64,000 nt of DNA from Acidobacteriota bacterium (GCA_039028635.1 JBCCHV010000002.1:62001-126000), one strand, 5' to 3'. Shown: positions 32,510 through 41,973, counted from the stretch's first letter. Notes: a model not told the origin generated them from the letters alone. Numbers and translations are program-made.

Positions 32510-32746
32510 TCATCCCGAAGGTTCACTTTCGAAGCGAGGCGTCTGCAAGGCGCAACCGGGTTCGGTGCTGCCGGACAAAGCCTCACTCAGGACGGCAGAT
32601 CCCTCTGCGGAGGTCGGGCTGGCCGGCGAGCTCGCCAGCCAGCCGCCGATGATGATCAACAGCAGGGCCAACCAAGAGAATCCAGCAAAGCAACCCAGGC
32701 GAGCGAAGGCCCCGCCCGGACGGTCGTCGTGGATCCCATGGAACAT
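32510..32746 (-). CDS. Small membrane protein of unknown function
   Basis: 78 residues from the ATG at 32746, with GGGGAGG eight bases upstream. One TM helix (CFAGFSWLALLLIIIGGWLASS) near residues 19-40 and a short polar tail. It starts 15 bp after the stop of the Kelch/PQQ gene, so it is probably in that operon. Confidence 0.55.
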   Translation of the reverse strand: MFHGIHDDRPGGAFARLGCFAGFSWLALLLIIIGGWLASSPASPTSAEGSAVLSEALSGSTEPGCALQTPRFESEPSG

Positions 32747-32761
32747 GGAGGCGTCCTCCCC

Positions 32762-34999
32762 TCAGCGCTTGGCGCTTTCCGAGGTAACGGACGCGGTTTG
32801 AGTCGGCGCTCCGCCTTCGGAGCCACCGATACGGAGTATCTCGGTGCCGGTGCGAATGACGAACGCCTTGGGTACGGCCGCCACACCGTAGACCGTGCCA
32901 TCGATCGGCAAGGAGTTCTCGGCGACGACGGTCGGTCCCTCGTCGCCCAGCTCGAGGACCGCGGTATCGCCCTTCTTGGTGAAGAAGTAGACCCGATCCC
33001 CGGCGAGCACCGGCGAAGCCCAGCAAGAAGACGCCAGGCGATGCTTCCACTTCGACTCACCGGTGTCCGGGTCGAGACAGTTGAGGACTCCGGCCTTGTT
33101 GACGAAGGTGACGCAAGGGCCTTGAATCGCCGGCGAGCCGAAGCCCGAAGCGACGCCGTCGGCCCGCCAGAGAATGGAATCGTGCTCGACGGCACCGGAA
33201 TCGTCACGCCGGAAGGCCAGGCTCTGACCGGTCTCGGAGCTCGCCGCCACCACCAGCCCAGAGCTCGCCACCACCGACGGAACGTGGTTCTTCTCGATGC
33301 CGTTGACGGACCACAGCACCTCGCCGTCTTCGGACCGGAAGGCCTCGACCCGGCCGGCGGCGCTCGACAGCACGATGCCGTCGGCGAGCTCGATCGGCGT
33401 CGTCCAGGCGGTCTTCGACGGACGATCCACCTTCCAGCGGTTCTCGCCCGTCGCCGGATCGAGAGCAACGAAGTAAGAAGGACCGCCGTGGGTCACCTGG
33501 ACGATCAGGCCGTCGTCGGTGAGCAAAGGCGAGCTCGCCAGACCGTGATTGCCCTCGAACGGACCATAGTCGTTGGTCAGGGAGCGCTTCCACAGGGTCT
33601 CGCCATCGTGACTGAGGGCGACGACATCACCGCTCTCCCAGAAAGCGTAAACCCGCTCGGCATCGACCGTCGGAGTCGGGGCGCTGCGGCTCACCATCTC
33701 CGAAGCTTCGATCTTCTGACTCGCCGGATAGCGTCGCCGCCAGAGGATTTCGCCGCTGTTGAGATCGACCGCCGTCATCACCAGCGTCTCTTTCTCATCA
33801 CCGACGGCCGAGGTCACATAAACCGTCTCGCCCCACACCACCGGAGCGGACTGACCGTAGCCGGGCAGAGACAAGCGCCAGCCCAAATTCTGTTCCGCCG
33901 ACCAGTGGACCGGCATCTCACCACCGTCGACCCGGCCATCCCCGCGACCGCGGAAGCCGGGCCAGACGCCGGAAGCCTTCGCCAGCGCCATCGACGCGGC
34001 GCTCACCAACTGGGTGCGGTCGAGAGCTTCGACATTGGCGAGGTGGCCGTTGAAGGAGGCACCACCCACGAACAGCAGGTGGTCACCGTAGGGCACCAGG
34101 CGATGGAAGAAACGCTCTTTCTTGATCTCGCCGAGGTTCTCCTCCCACTCGAGGCTGGCGCCATCGAGGGCGTGCACGGCGCCATCGGCGCCGGAGAGGT
34201 AGACCTTGCCATCGACCCCGAAGGCGGAGACGCCGAAGCCCTTCAGGTTGCCGGCCATCTTCGGCAGCTCCATGCCTTCCGCCCAGGTCTCCGTGTCGAT
34301 GTCGAAAACGTCGACGCGCCGGCTAGTGCCATCGCGACCGAGGCCGCCGAAAGCGAACACCTTGCCGTCCGCCGCCGCCACCGCCAGAGCGCGGCGCTCG
34401 AAGGGCTGCGGAATGTAACGCCAAGCCGGCATCTCCGCCTTCAGGTCGAGCACCGCCATCTGATCGAGCCAGAGGGGCTTGTCGTCCTTGCCGCGGAGTT
34501 GCCAGCCGCCGACGACGAAGAGCTGATCACCCACCACGACGGCGTCGTGGGAAGACCGACCCTGCGGCATCGGCGGGAGGTCTCGCCAGCTCCCGGCAAC
34601 GGTGTCGTAGCACCGTATCGAGGGCAGCGAGTACATGTCTTCGGGATCTCCCTTGGCGTTGCGCGCCTCCATACCGCCAACGCGGCAGACGTCGTTGCCG
34701 TGGGAGACCATCGGCAATCCCTGCAAGCCCTGCACGTCGCCCACCTTCTGCCAGCCGTTCTGCGGCTGGCGCAGATCGAGGTGGTAGAAGGCGTGGGACA
34801 GGTCGGACACCGAGTGCTGATGGACCTCGCCGATGTGACCGCCATAGACATAAAGGCCATCACCGTTGACGGCGGCACCAAAGCTGGCCACGGCGACGGG
34901 CACCGGCGGCAGCTCCTCGAGAGCAGCACCATAGGCCACGAACGACACCGCCTCGACGGCGACAGCGATCAAAAGCCAGCGACAGAGTCGAGCTTGCAT
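32762..34999 (-). CDS. Exported Kelch-repeat plus PQQ-repeat double beta-propeller protein
   Basis: 745 residues. Signal peptide 1-25. The N-terminal propeller (about 30-340) has Kelch blades: GDGLYVYGGHIGEVHQHS, DQLFVVGGW, GKVFAFGGLGRDG, HLLFVGGASFNGH. The C-terminal propeller (about 385-735) has PQQ/BamB-type blades (VYVTSAVGDEKETLVMTAVDLNSGEILWRR, VVALSHDGETLWKR, YFVALDPATGENRWKV, LNCLDPDTGESKWK). No PQQ-dehydrogenase catalytic residues are seen, so the second propeller is of the structural type. It starts 15 bp after the TonB receptor stop, so the two are probably made together; a partner or surface ligand-binding role is inferred. Confidence 0.85.
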   Translation of the reverse strand: MQARLCRWLLIAVAVEAVSFVAYGAALEELPPVPVAVASFGAAVNGDGLYVYGGHIGEVHQHSVSDLSHAFYHLDLRQPQNGWQKVGDVQGLQGLPMVSHGNDVCRVGGMEARNAKGDPEDMYSLPSIRCYDTVAGSWRDLPPMPQGRSSHDAVVVGDQLFVVGGWQLRGKDDKPLWLDQMAVLDLKAEMPAWRYIPQPFERRALAVAAADGKVFAFGGLGRDGTSRRVDVFDIDTETWAEGMELPKMAGNLKGFGVSAFGVDGKVYLSGADGAVHALDGASLEWEENLGEIKKERFFHRLVPYGDHLLFVGGASFNGHLANVEALDRTQLVSAASMALAKASGVWPGFRGRGDGRVDGGEMPVHWSAEQNLGWRLSLPGYGQSAPVVWGETVYVTSAVGDEKETLVMTAVDLNSGEILWRRRYPASQKIEASEMVSRSAPTPTVDAERVYAFWESGDVVALSHDGETLWKRSLTNDYGPFEGNHGLASSPLLTDDGLIVQVTHGGPSYFVALDPATGENRWKVDRPSKTAWTTPIELADGIVLSSAAGRVEAFRSEDGEVLWSVNGIEKNHVPSVVASSGLVVAASSETGQSLAFRRDDSGAVEHDSILWRADGVASGFGSPAIQGPCVTFVNKAGVLNCLDPDTGESKWKHRLASSCWASPVLAGDRVYFFTKKGDTAVLELGDEGPTVVAENSLPIDGTVYGVAAVPKAFVIRTGTEILRIGGSEGGAPTQTASVTSESAKR

Positions 35000-35014
35000 G
35001 GGATCACCTCGCTC

Positions 35015-37279
35015 CTAGAATTCCATCCGGAACTGCAAACCGAAATTGCGGCCCGGACTGGTGAAACGATCGAGCGTCGCCGAGCCTTCGTTCTGGCCCC
35101 GGGCATTGGCCCAGATCCAGTAGGTCTCGTCGCTCAAGTTCCACGCCGTGGCCTGCAGCGAGAGTCGATCCGTCAGCCGCACCCAAGCCGCCAGGTCGAA
35201 GACCTCGTAGGCGGGGGCCTGGAAACGGGTCGAAGTGGACGGCAGATCCTCGGCGCTCTTCTTGGAGGTTACCGTGGCCGTCCCCTCGACTCCCCAGCGA
35301 TCGGCCGAATAGCGCAGACCGGCAACCAGCGAATCGGGCGCGATCGACTCGAGGGGCTCGTCGATGGTCGTGTTGTCACCCTCGGTCTGGGTGTAAGCAC
35401 CGCGCAGCAGCCAGTTGTCGCCGAAGCGCAGCTCACCGGCGAGCTCGAGACCGGAGATCTCGACGTCATCGACGTTCTGCGGCTGGAACTCGACCAGGAA
35501 GACCTGCGGGTTGAAGCCCAGGAAGACGGTGTCGATGAAGTCTTCATAGGTGTTCTCGTAGGCCACGATGCTGAAGCTGCCACGAGAGTAGGAGCCACGG
35601 AAGCCGAGCTCGATGTTCTGGCTGGTCTCCGACTCGAGATCCGGGTTCGGCAGGGTGCGGTAGCCACCGCCCTGGTTGGTGAAACCGTTGTTGACGGCGC
35701 TCATCGGCGGCGCCCGGAAACCCTCGGCGTACTGGGCGAAGAGGGACAGGCTGTCGCCCAAGCCGAGCACCGCACCGAACTTCGGCGAGACCGAATCTTC
35801 GGTCAGGTCGACGGGAGCGGGAGTGCCCGGGTTGCCGGCCAAGAAGACGGTGTCGTTCTGGTCCGCATCGAGATCGTAGCTGTCGAAGCGCACGCCCGGG
35901 ATCAGGCGCAGGCGGCCCTCGAAGAGCTCGATCTCAGCCTGCAGGAAGGCACCGAGCTCGTCGACATCGCTCTCCGGGAAGTACTTCGTCGGGAAGGCGA
36001 GAGTGGTCGGCACCGGAGCGCCGGTGTCGCGGAAGAACTCCTCCCGGTCGCGCAGCTGATCGAAGCTGTCGCGACGCAGCGAGACACCGTAGGTCAGCAG
36101 GTTCTGGTCGCCGGCGCCCCAACCGGTGCGCGCCTCGACATCGAAGCCGTAGGTCTGCTGGTCGAAGGCCACGAGGCCGCTGCGATCGGCCTCCCGCTGG
36201 CTGGGCAGGCGCACCGAAGTGGTGTTCTGATCGGTCTCGGCATCCTGCCAGTAGCCGCGCCAGAGCAAGGAGTCGATCCAGCTGGTGTCGAGCACGAAGC
36301 TCTGCTCGACGCTGAAGCGCAGGCGATCTTGCGTATCGACGGCATCGGAGTCGATGGTCGCGGCGCTGAACGGCGACGCCGGCCGGCGGGAGCTCAGGAT
36401 CTCGGTGTCGGCCTCGCTCTGGAACCACTCGACGGTGAAGTCGAGCTGCGAGCTGTCGGAAGTGCGGCCGAGCTTGGCGAGGACGTTGTCCTGCTGACGA
36501 TCGATCGGATTCGGCTGGGTGCGGGTGAAGTTCTGGGCCCCGTTCTCACCCTGGTTGTCGAGCTCTTCGCCATCGCGGCGGCTGTAGAGAATCGAGCCCT
36601 GCCAGCGGTCCGTGCCGCGGGCAAAGACCAGCGTCTCGGCGAACTCGCTGGCGCGACCGTCATAGCCGGCCTTGAAGCCGAAGTACTGCGGCTGGCCGGC
36701 GAGATAGCTGCGCGGGCTGCGGGTGCGCAGGGCGACCACGCCGCCGAGGGCATCGCTCCCGTAGAGAGCCGAGCCGGCGCTGCGCACGATCTCGGCGCTC
36801 TCCAGAGAGTCGAGGTCGACACTGTACTGGGTGACGCTGAAAGGACCGAAGTCGAACTGCTCGGCGGTCGGAACGCCATCGACCTGGGTCAGCACGCGGT
36901 TGTCACCAATACCCCGAATGTTGAATCCACTGAGGCCGAGGCGAGTGACGTCGCCGTCGACGTAGACGCCCGGCGTGTACTTGACCAGGTCGGCGACGTT
37001 GGTGTGGCCGAGATTCTCGATCTCATCGGCGGCAATGACGTCGACCTGTCCAGGAGTCTCGGCGATGGTCCGCTCGGAAAGGCTGGCGGTGACCGTCACC
37101 GTGTCGAGAAAAGTTCCCTGCCCCTGAGCGGCCTCCTCACCGACCTCGGCTTCGTCGCCAGACTCCTCGGAGAGTTCTTCCGCCACCACCGAGGTGACGG
37201 GAATCAGCACTAGTAGCAGCATCAGGAGCGAAGCCCCGAGGGCTCCCCAAAAGCGCGTCGGATCGATGAAACGGCGCAT
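35015..37279 (-). CDS. TonB-dependent outer-membrane receptor (haem/haemoglobin-receptor type)
   Basis: 754 residues from the ATG at 37279, with AGGA upstream. Signal (LLMLLLVLIPVTSVVAEE) and an acidic linker are followed by a TonB box-like DTVTVTAS. The plug domain (about 60-175) has TPGQVDVIAADEIENLG, LVKYTPGVYVDGD, LSGFNIRGIGDNRVLTQVDGVPTAEQF, IVRSAGSALYGSDALGGVVALRTRSP, and a 22-strand type barrel continues to the terminal Phe (GLQFRMEF). Plug wording is closest to haemoglobin/haemin/transferrin receptors. Uses TonB energy to import a ligand across the outer membrane. The promoter region carries a 19-bp palindromic operator. Confidence 0.9.
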   Translation of the reverse strand: MRRFIDPTRFWGALGASLLMLLLVLIPVTSVVAEELSEESGDEAEVGEEAAQGQGTFLDTVTVTASLSERTIAETPGQVDVIAADEIENLGHTNVADLVKYTPGVYVDGDVTRLGLSGFNIRGIGDNRVLTQVDGVPTAEQFDFGPFSVTQYSVDLDSLESAEIVRSAGSALYGSDALGGVVALRTRSPRSYLAGQPQYFGFKAGYDGRASEFAETLVFARGTDRWQGSILYSRRDGEELDNQGENGAQNFTRTQPNPIDRQQDNVLAKLGRTSDSSQLDFTVEWFQSEADTEILSSRRPASPFSAATIDSDAVDTQDRLRFSVEQSFVLDTSWIDSLLWRGYWQDAETDQNTTSVRLPSQREADRSGLVAFDQQTYGFDVEARTGWGAGDQNLLTYGVSLRRDSFDQLRDREEFFRDTGAPVPTTLAFPTKYFPESDVDELGAFLQAEIELFEGRLRLIPGVRFDSYDLDADQNDTVFLAGNPGTPAPVDLTEDSVSPKFGAVLGLGDSLSLFAQYAEGFRAPPMSAVNNGFTNQGGGYRTLPNPDLESETSQNIELGFRGSYSRGSFSIVAYENTYEDFIDTVFLGFNPQVFLVEFQPQNVDDVEISGLELAGELRFGDNWLLRGAYTQTEGDNTTIDEPLESIAPDSLVAGLRYSADRWGVEGTATVTSKKSAEDLPSTSTRFQAPAYEVFDLAAWVRLTDRLSLQATAWNLSDETYWIWANARGQNEGSATLDRFTSPGRNFGLQFRMEF

Positions 37280-37452
37280 TTCACATTCCTCCGAGACCCG
37301 AGCCCCGCGGGTGCGGCACCCGGTTCTCAAACCGGCGATGGACCTGGCTTTCTCGCCAGAAACGGACAAGCCACCGCCATCTTCGAAGATCGCCGCGACT
37401 CTCACCTCCCAGCCTCGCAGAGAGCAATCCAGCGAGGGCAGATCACGGCCTT

Positions 37453-37471
37453 ATTGAGACGACGTCTCAAT
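37453..37471 (-). promoter_or_regulatory. 19-bp palindromic operator upstream of the TonB receptor
   Basis: ATTGAGACG-A-CGTCTCAAT is a perfect 9-bp inverted repeat around one base. It lies just downstream of the -10 candidates, at the expected transcription start, the usual place for a repressor. The length (19 bp) equals that of Fur-type sites but the sequence is not a Fur box; a TetR- or FUR-like dimer would fit. Confidence 0.6.
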
Positions 37472-37480
37472 AGATGAGCT

Positions 37481-37513
37481 TTTATATTGGACCAATTCAG
37501 TCCGGTTTGTCAA
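37481..37513 (-). promoter_or_regulatory. Probable promoter of the TonB receptor operon
   Basis: On the minus strand TTGACA (37513..37508) is followed by CAATAT after 18 bp, or by TATAAA (37486..37481) after 21 bp. The region is A/T-rich relative to its surroundings. The rest of 37280..37675 holds only this promoter, its operator and the hairpin below. Confidence 0.5.
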
Positions 37514-37620
37514 GACGACAAACCCCTGGAATTCGGCTCTCGCAGAGTGCGAGAGGTCCCTGCTGGCGGACTCGCCGAGGACTCGAAAGGGGCGCGCCGA
37601 AACCGCGGCGCAAAGCGGGC

Positions 37621-37649
37621 GGCGGAGCGCCGTCGACCGGCGCTCCGCC
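37621..37649 (-). terminator. Hairpin downstream of mscS
   Basis: GGCGGAGCGCCG and CGGCGCTCCGCC form a perfect 12-bp stem with a five-base loop, 27 bp after the mscS stop on the minus strand. There is no T tract, so termination would be weak or factor-assisted. Confidence 0.5.
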
Positions 37650-37675
37650 CGGGGAGTGGGAGCTTGCGGTTGGCC

Positions 37676-38479
37676 TCAGTCGACCTTGTGGAGCACCATC
37701 TGATCGAAGGGAATCTCGATACCGGCGGCCTCGAGCTCGCGGTTGAGGGCCAGCCGCACCTGGTGGTGCATTCCCGGGAAGTCGTCCGGCAAGCTCCAGG
37801 GACGCACCAGGAAGTCGAGGGACGAAGCACCGAAGCCATCGAAGGCCACCGACGGCGCAGGATCGTCGAGCACCTTGTCGCAGCTCTGGCAGGCCCTGAT
37901 CATGACCGCCATGGCGCGGTCGACATCGGTGCCGTAGGCGACGCCGATCGAGATATTGGCGCGCAGCTTGCCCCGCTCGGAGAAGTTGACGATGCTGCCA
38001 CCGGTGATCTCGCCGTTGGGGATGATGATCTTCTCGTTGTCGGGAGTCACCAGGGTGGTGGCGAACAGGCCGATGTCGTTGACCGCCCCGGTGTGGCCGC
38101 CGGCGGTGATGCGATGGCCGAGATCGAAGGGCCGGAAGAACAGCACCATCACGCCCGACGCGAAGTGTCCGAGGGTGCCCTGGAGGGCGAGACCGACGGC
38201 CAGGCCGGCGGAGGCCAAGAGGGCCACCAGGCTGGTGGTTTCCACTCCCACCTTGGCGAGGGAAGTGATCACCGCCGCAGCGAGGACGGCGTACTGGACG
38301 ATGGCACCGAGAAAACGGGCCAGCGCTTCGTCCACGTTGCTCTTGCGCATGACCCGCATGGCGAGCGCCCGGGCCCACTTCGAAGCGATCCAGCCGACGA
38401 TGAAAATCGCCAGAGCGGTGGCGATCTGCACCACCAAGGGCATGTACTGCGAAAACTGCTCCGGAACCGGTACTTGCAT
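37676..38479 (-). CDS. mscS: Small-conductance mechanosensitive channel MscS
   Basis: 267 residues, typical MscS length. Three TM helices; TM3 has the Gly/Ala-packed pore helix LLASAGLAVGLALQGTLGHFASGVMVLFFRPFDLGHRI. Then the cytoplasmic beta domain (AVNDIGLFATTLVTPDNEKIIIPNGEITGGSIVNFS) and the alpha/beta C-terminal part. It opens on membrane tension and lets solutes out during osmotic down-shock. It lies after the MMPL gene on the same strand, 99 bp away. Confidence 0.93.
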   Translation of the reverse strand: MQVPVPEQFSQYMPLVVQIATALAIFIVGWIASKWARALAMRVMRKSNVDEALARFLGAIVQYAVLAAAVITSLAKVGVETTSLVALLASAGLAVGLALQGTLGHFASGVMVLFFRPFDLGHRITAGGHTGAVNDIGLFATTLVTPDNEKIIIPNGEITGGSIVNFSERGKLRANISIGVAYGTDVDRAMAVMIRACQSCDKVLDDPAPSVAFDGFGASSLDFLVRPWSLPDDFPGMHHQVRLALNRELEAAGIEIPFDQMVLHKVD

Positions 38480-38578
38480 CGAGACCTCCTCAGACTTCGA
38501 GATTCAAAGGACGAGCGCAGCGGCGAGGGAGGACGCCCTTCCGGCCTCCTGATATCGACTGAACAGCATTTGCGGCGA

Positions 38579-40894
38579 TTATGGCAGACGCCTTTTTTCC
38601 TCTCCACGGAAGCCGACCAGGGTCACCCCGGCGGCGGTCACCATGGCGAGGGCCACCAGCAGGCCGAGGCGGGAGTTGGCGGGCACTTGCGAGAGGCCCA
38701 GCAGTCCGAAGCCGAGCCCCAGAGCCAAGGCGTCCAGCAGCACCGCCGGAGCGATAGCGGCCCGCGCCGCCTGCCGACTGCCGTGGGCCCGCTCACGCGC
38801 CATAAAATGGACCGAAAAATCGACTCCGACCCCCAGGCTGAGGGCCAAGAACATGGAGGTCGCCACGCCCATCGGGATGCCGCACCAGCCCATCACGCCG
38901 AGACTGACCAGCGCCGCCAAGGAAACCGGCAAGAGGGCCCGCAGGGCCCGCCCAAGGCTTCCCGCCGACCAGGTCAGCAGGAGCAGGATTCCCAGCCCTG
39001 CCAGCGCCAGAGACTTCAGCTGACCCCCGACGATGGCGGCGATCATCGCCTGACTGACGGCGACGTCGCCGCCGATCTCGACGCGACCACCGAGGGGCTT
39101 CAGATCGCGCTCGGCGAGCTCGTCGACCCGGCCGAGCACCGCCGCCGTGTCGCGGTAGTTGGCGTCGCCGAGAAACACCGTCACCAAGCCCTGCCGATAG
39201 TCGTCGTCGACGATCTCGCGGCGCCGATCCGGACCTCGGCCGAGCTCGATCCGCCGCCACATGCGGCGGATGTATTCGGCGTCGTCGGGAGGTGCCCGCG
39301 GCCCGGCGGGCCGACCGCGGGCGAGATGGGTCACCGCCGCGAGATGACCGTAGGGCCCGAGGACACCCCCCACGGCCGGCAAGGAGCGCAGTCCGCGCTC
39401 GAAGCGCTCGACGGCGGCGAGCACCTCGGGGTCCCAGAAGGGCTTGGCGTCCTGCGCTTCCCCGCCGGTGGCCGGCAGCTCGAGTCGAAGCTGCAACCGA
39501 TGGGCGCCATAGAACTGCTCGTTGAAGCGCTCCACTGAGCGGCGGAAGTCGCTACCGCGGGCGAATCCACTGACCCAGCCGTCTTGAACCTCGAGCCGCA
39601 GAGCGCCGGCGACCAGCACCAGCAACGCCAAGGCGGCTACCAGCGGCCAGCGTCCCCGCAGCCGCCAGCCGGCGAAGTGCCACCCATCTCCCGGCGCCAC
39701 CCAACGGCGAGGGCCGAGCAGGCGCATCAACACCGGGGTCACCGTAAGGGACCAGAGGAGACAGAACAGCACGCCGACGGCGGCCCATGAGCCGAAGCTG
39801 CGCACCGGCGGCAGGTCCGAAGCCAGAAACGACAGAAAGGCCAACGCCGTGGTCAATGAAGTGAGCGCCACCGGACGGGCGAGCTCCGCCACCACGGCGC
39901 GGGCGAGACAGCGACCGGCGACGGCCGGCCGGCGGCGGGCGATGCGCTGCCCGACGGCCAACAGATGGATCTCGTCGGTGAGGGCGAGGGTGGTCAGCAC
40001 CACCGGCAGGATCGCCGTCGTGAGGTAGATCGGCTGGCCGCTCCAGCCGAGCAAACCGAAGGTGAAGATCAGGCAGCCCAGGACCTCGGCGAAGGCCAGG
40101 GCGACGGCCCAGGGGCGACGAAAGAACCATCCCAGAACCAGCGCCATCAGCAGCAGGGCGAGGGGCAGAAGGCGCTGCAGATCGGCTAGCACATGGCGCC
40201 CGAGCAGGACCTCCGCGGCCGGCGCCCCGACCAGGAATGCCTGCGTCCCCGCCGGCAGCTCGACCTCGGCGAGGACGTTCTGCACCGCCGTGACCAGTCT
40301 CTGCCGATCGACCCCACCGGGAACCTTGACGAGGGTTGCGGTACTGGCGCCATCGACCGAGACCAAGGTCCCGGTGAGAATCGCCGCGGCCGCGATGTCC
40401 CGCTCGAGCTCGGTGAGGTCGGCGGCGCTCTCCGGCAACGGCGAGAGGAAGGGCGAGGCGTCGATCGAGTCCACCCGATCCCGCGGCTCCGTCACCAGGC
40501 TCGAGAGCGCGCCCCAACCGAGCCCTTCGAGGCCGGCCAGGGCGCCGTTCAGCTCGCGCACCGCCCGCAGCCGGTCCGCCGACAGAATGCCCCCGGCGCG
40601 TCCGGTGTCGATCACCACCACCAGCGGGTCGCGGACTCCGAAGATCTGCTGAATTCGCTGGTCAGCGAGCAAAGCCGGCGCATCGGACGGCACCAGAGCG
40701 CGGCCATCGAGGCGCAGCTCGAGACGCGTCAGCCCGGGGGCCGCCAGGGCCAGGAGCAGGCAGAACGCAACGATCACCCACCGCGGATGATCGATGGCCC
40801 AGAAGGACAGCGTCCGCGGCAAGGATCGTTTCAACAGGCCGCCCTTCGGATGGAGAATGCCGGCGAATCCGCTCCGGGCGCTCGCCCACGGCAC
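38579..40894 (-). CDS. RND-superfamily MMPL-type transporter
   Basis: 771 residues from a GTG at 40894; a TTG at 40834 is an alternative start close to the first TM. The protein has the RND/MMPL plan: TM1 (WVIVAFCLLLALAAPGL), a large periplasmic domain (to about residue 225), five TMs, TM7 (LVAALALLVLVAGAL), a second large loop and five TMs. Family blocks are LALTDEIHLL and ALTSLTTALAFLSFLASDLPPVRSFG in the first half, LSLGVGVDFSVHFM in the second. Such proteins move lipids, hopanoids or other hydrophobic compounds with the proton gradient. The substrate is unknown. Confidence 0.88.
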   Translation of the reverse strand: MPWASARSGFAGILHPKGGLLKRSLPRTLSFWAIDHPRWVIVAFCLLLALAAPGLTRLELRLDGRALVPSDAPALLADQRIQQIFGVRDPLVVVIDTGRAGGILSADRLRAVRELNGALAGLEGLGWGALSSLVTEPRDRVDSIDASPFLSPLPESAADLTELERDIAAAAILTGTLVSVDGASTATLVKVPGGVDRQRLVTAVQNVLAEVELPAGTQAFLVGAPAAEVLLGRHVLADLQRLLPLALLLMALVLGWFFRRPWAVALAFAEVLGCLIFTFGLLGWSGQPIYLTTAILPVVLTTLALTDEIHLLAVGQRIARRRPAVAGRCLARAVVAELARPVALTSLTTALAFLSFLASDLPPVRSFGSWAAVGVLFCLLWSLTVTPVLMRLLGPRRWVAPGDGWHFAGWRLRGRWPLVAALALLVLVAGALRLEVQDGWVSGFARGSDFRRSVERFNEQFYGAHRLQLRLELPATGGEAQDAKPFWDPEVLAAVERFERGLRSLPAVGGVLGPYGHLAAVTHLARGRPAGPRAPPDDAEYIRRMWRRIELGRGPDRRREIVDDDYRQGLVTVFLGDANYRDTAAVLGRVDELAERDLKPLGGRVEIGGDVAVSQAMIAAIVGGQLKSLALAGLGILLLLTWSAGSLGRALRALLPVSLAALVSLGVMGWCGIPMGVATSMFLALSLGVGVDFSVHFMARERAHGSRQAARAAIAPAVLLDALALGLGFGLLGLSQVPANSRLGLLVALAMVTAAGVTLVGFRGEEKRRLP

Positions 40895-40924
40895 CGCCCG
40901 CCGGTCGATCTCACGGCCGGGAAA

Positions 40925-41935
40925 TCAGTTGGGGCGGAAGACCTGGATCCGACCGTTCATGCCGTCGGTGACATAGAGCCGGCCCTTCGAGTCGATGCTG
41001 ATGTCTTCGGGATAGTTGAACTCGCCGGCGCGCCCGCCCTGCTTGCCGAACACCCCCTGGGAGTTGCCCTCGGCATCGAACTTCTGCACCCGGTGGTTGC
41101 GACGATCCACCACCCACAGGTTGCCGGCGGCATCGAGGGCGATGCCCTTGGGCTCGGCGACCCGGCCGAGCTGGTTGCCGATGCTGCCGATCTGAGCCAC
41201 GAAATTGCCCTTGGCATCGAGCTTCTGGATGCGGTTGTTGTCGGTATCCGAGACGAAGATGTTGCCCGCCGAGTCGAGGGCGGCATAGGTCGGGCGCCGA
41301 AACTCTCCGGGTCCGGTTCCCTTCTTGCCGATGCTGCGCAGGAACTCGCCGCGCTCGTCGAAGATCTGCAGTCGGTGGTTCTCGGTATCGACCACCAGGA
41401 TTTCGTTGGCCGGCGTGACCGCCACCCCGGTGGGCATCTCGAACTCGCCCTCGCCGCTGCCGCGCTTGCCGAACACCAGCAACGTCTCTCCCGGCTTCTC
41501 GAGAAAGGTGGAGGTGCCGACCTCGGTCTTCTGGATGCGGTGATTGGCCGCATCGACCACCAGTAGCTTGCCCTGATGGTCGATCGCCACCCCTCGTGGC
41601 TCGGCGAACTGCCCCGGCTCCGTGCCGCGCACGCCCCACTTGTCGATGAACATCATGTCCGAGGTGAAGGCACGCACCAGATCACGGCCGGTGTCGGCCA
41701 CCACCACCAGAATGCGGTCGCTGGCCGTGCGATCGAAGGCCACGATGCCGCGCACGCCGCGGAACTGACCGGTGCCGTTGCCCGGCTCGCCCCATTTGTA
41801 GAGGAAGGTCGCCGGCGGCTCTTTCTCGGCCCAGGACGGCCCGGCGGCCACCAAGATCAGGGCCAGCGCTCCGAGAACCGTCATCCGCATCGCCCATCCG
41901 CCAGCTTGAATCCTCGACATCGTGCTCGTCCTCAT
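40925..41935 (-). CDS. Exported NHL-repeat beta-propeller protein
   Basis: 336 residues from the ATG at 41935; a second ATG at 41920 (MSRIQAGG) has GAGGAC before it and may be the true start. Signal peptide ends SWAEK. Six NHL blades: GVRGIVAFD..ILVVVADTGRDLVRAF, EPRGVAIDHQGKLLVVDAANHRIQK, MPTGVAVTPANEILVVDTENHRLQIFD, RPTYAALDSAGNIFVSDTDNNRIQKLD, EPKGIALDAAGNLWVVDRRNHRVQKFD and YPEDISIDSKGRLYVTDGMNGRIQVF. Forms a periplasmic or surface ring used for protein or ligand binding. It is 30 bp downstream of the MMPL start, but on the same strand after the LRR gene. Confidence 0.85.
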   Translation of the reverse strand: MRTSTMSRIQAGGWAMRMTVLGALALILVAAGPSWAEKEPPATFLYKWGEPGNGTGQFRGVRGIVAFDRTASDRILVVVADTGRDLVRAFTSDMMFIDKWGVRGTEPGQFAEPRGVAIDHQGKLLVVDAANHRIQKTEVGTSTFLEKPGETLLVFGKRGSGEGEFEMPTGVAVTPANEILVVDTENHRLQIFDERGEFLRSIGKKGTGPGEFRRPTYAALDSAGNIFVSDTDNNRIQKLDAKGNFVAQIGSIGNQLGRVAEPKGIALDAAGNLWVVDRRNHRVQKFDAEGNSQGVFGKQGGRAGEFNYPEDISIDSKGRLYVTDGMNGRIQVFRPN

Positions 41936-41973
41936 GGGTTGGAAATTGGTTCCACGAGCCACCAAAGGCTCGC

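Noticed and set aside
31886-37213. 1775-codon open frame on the + strand
   Set aside because: It is antisense to the TonB receptor, Kelch/PQQ and small genes, is His/Arg/Gly-rich without motifs, and has no ribosome site. High GC produces such shadows.
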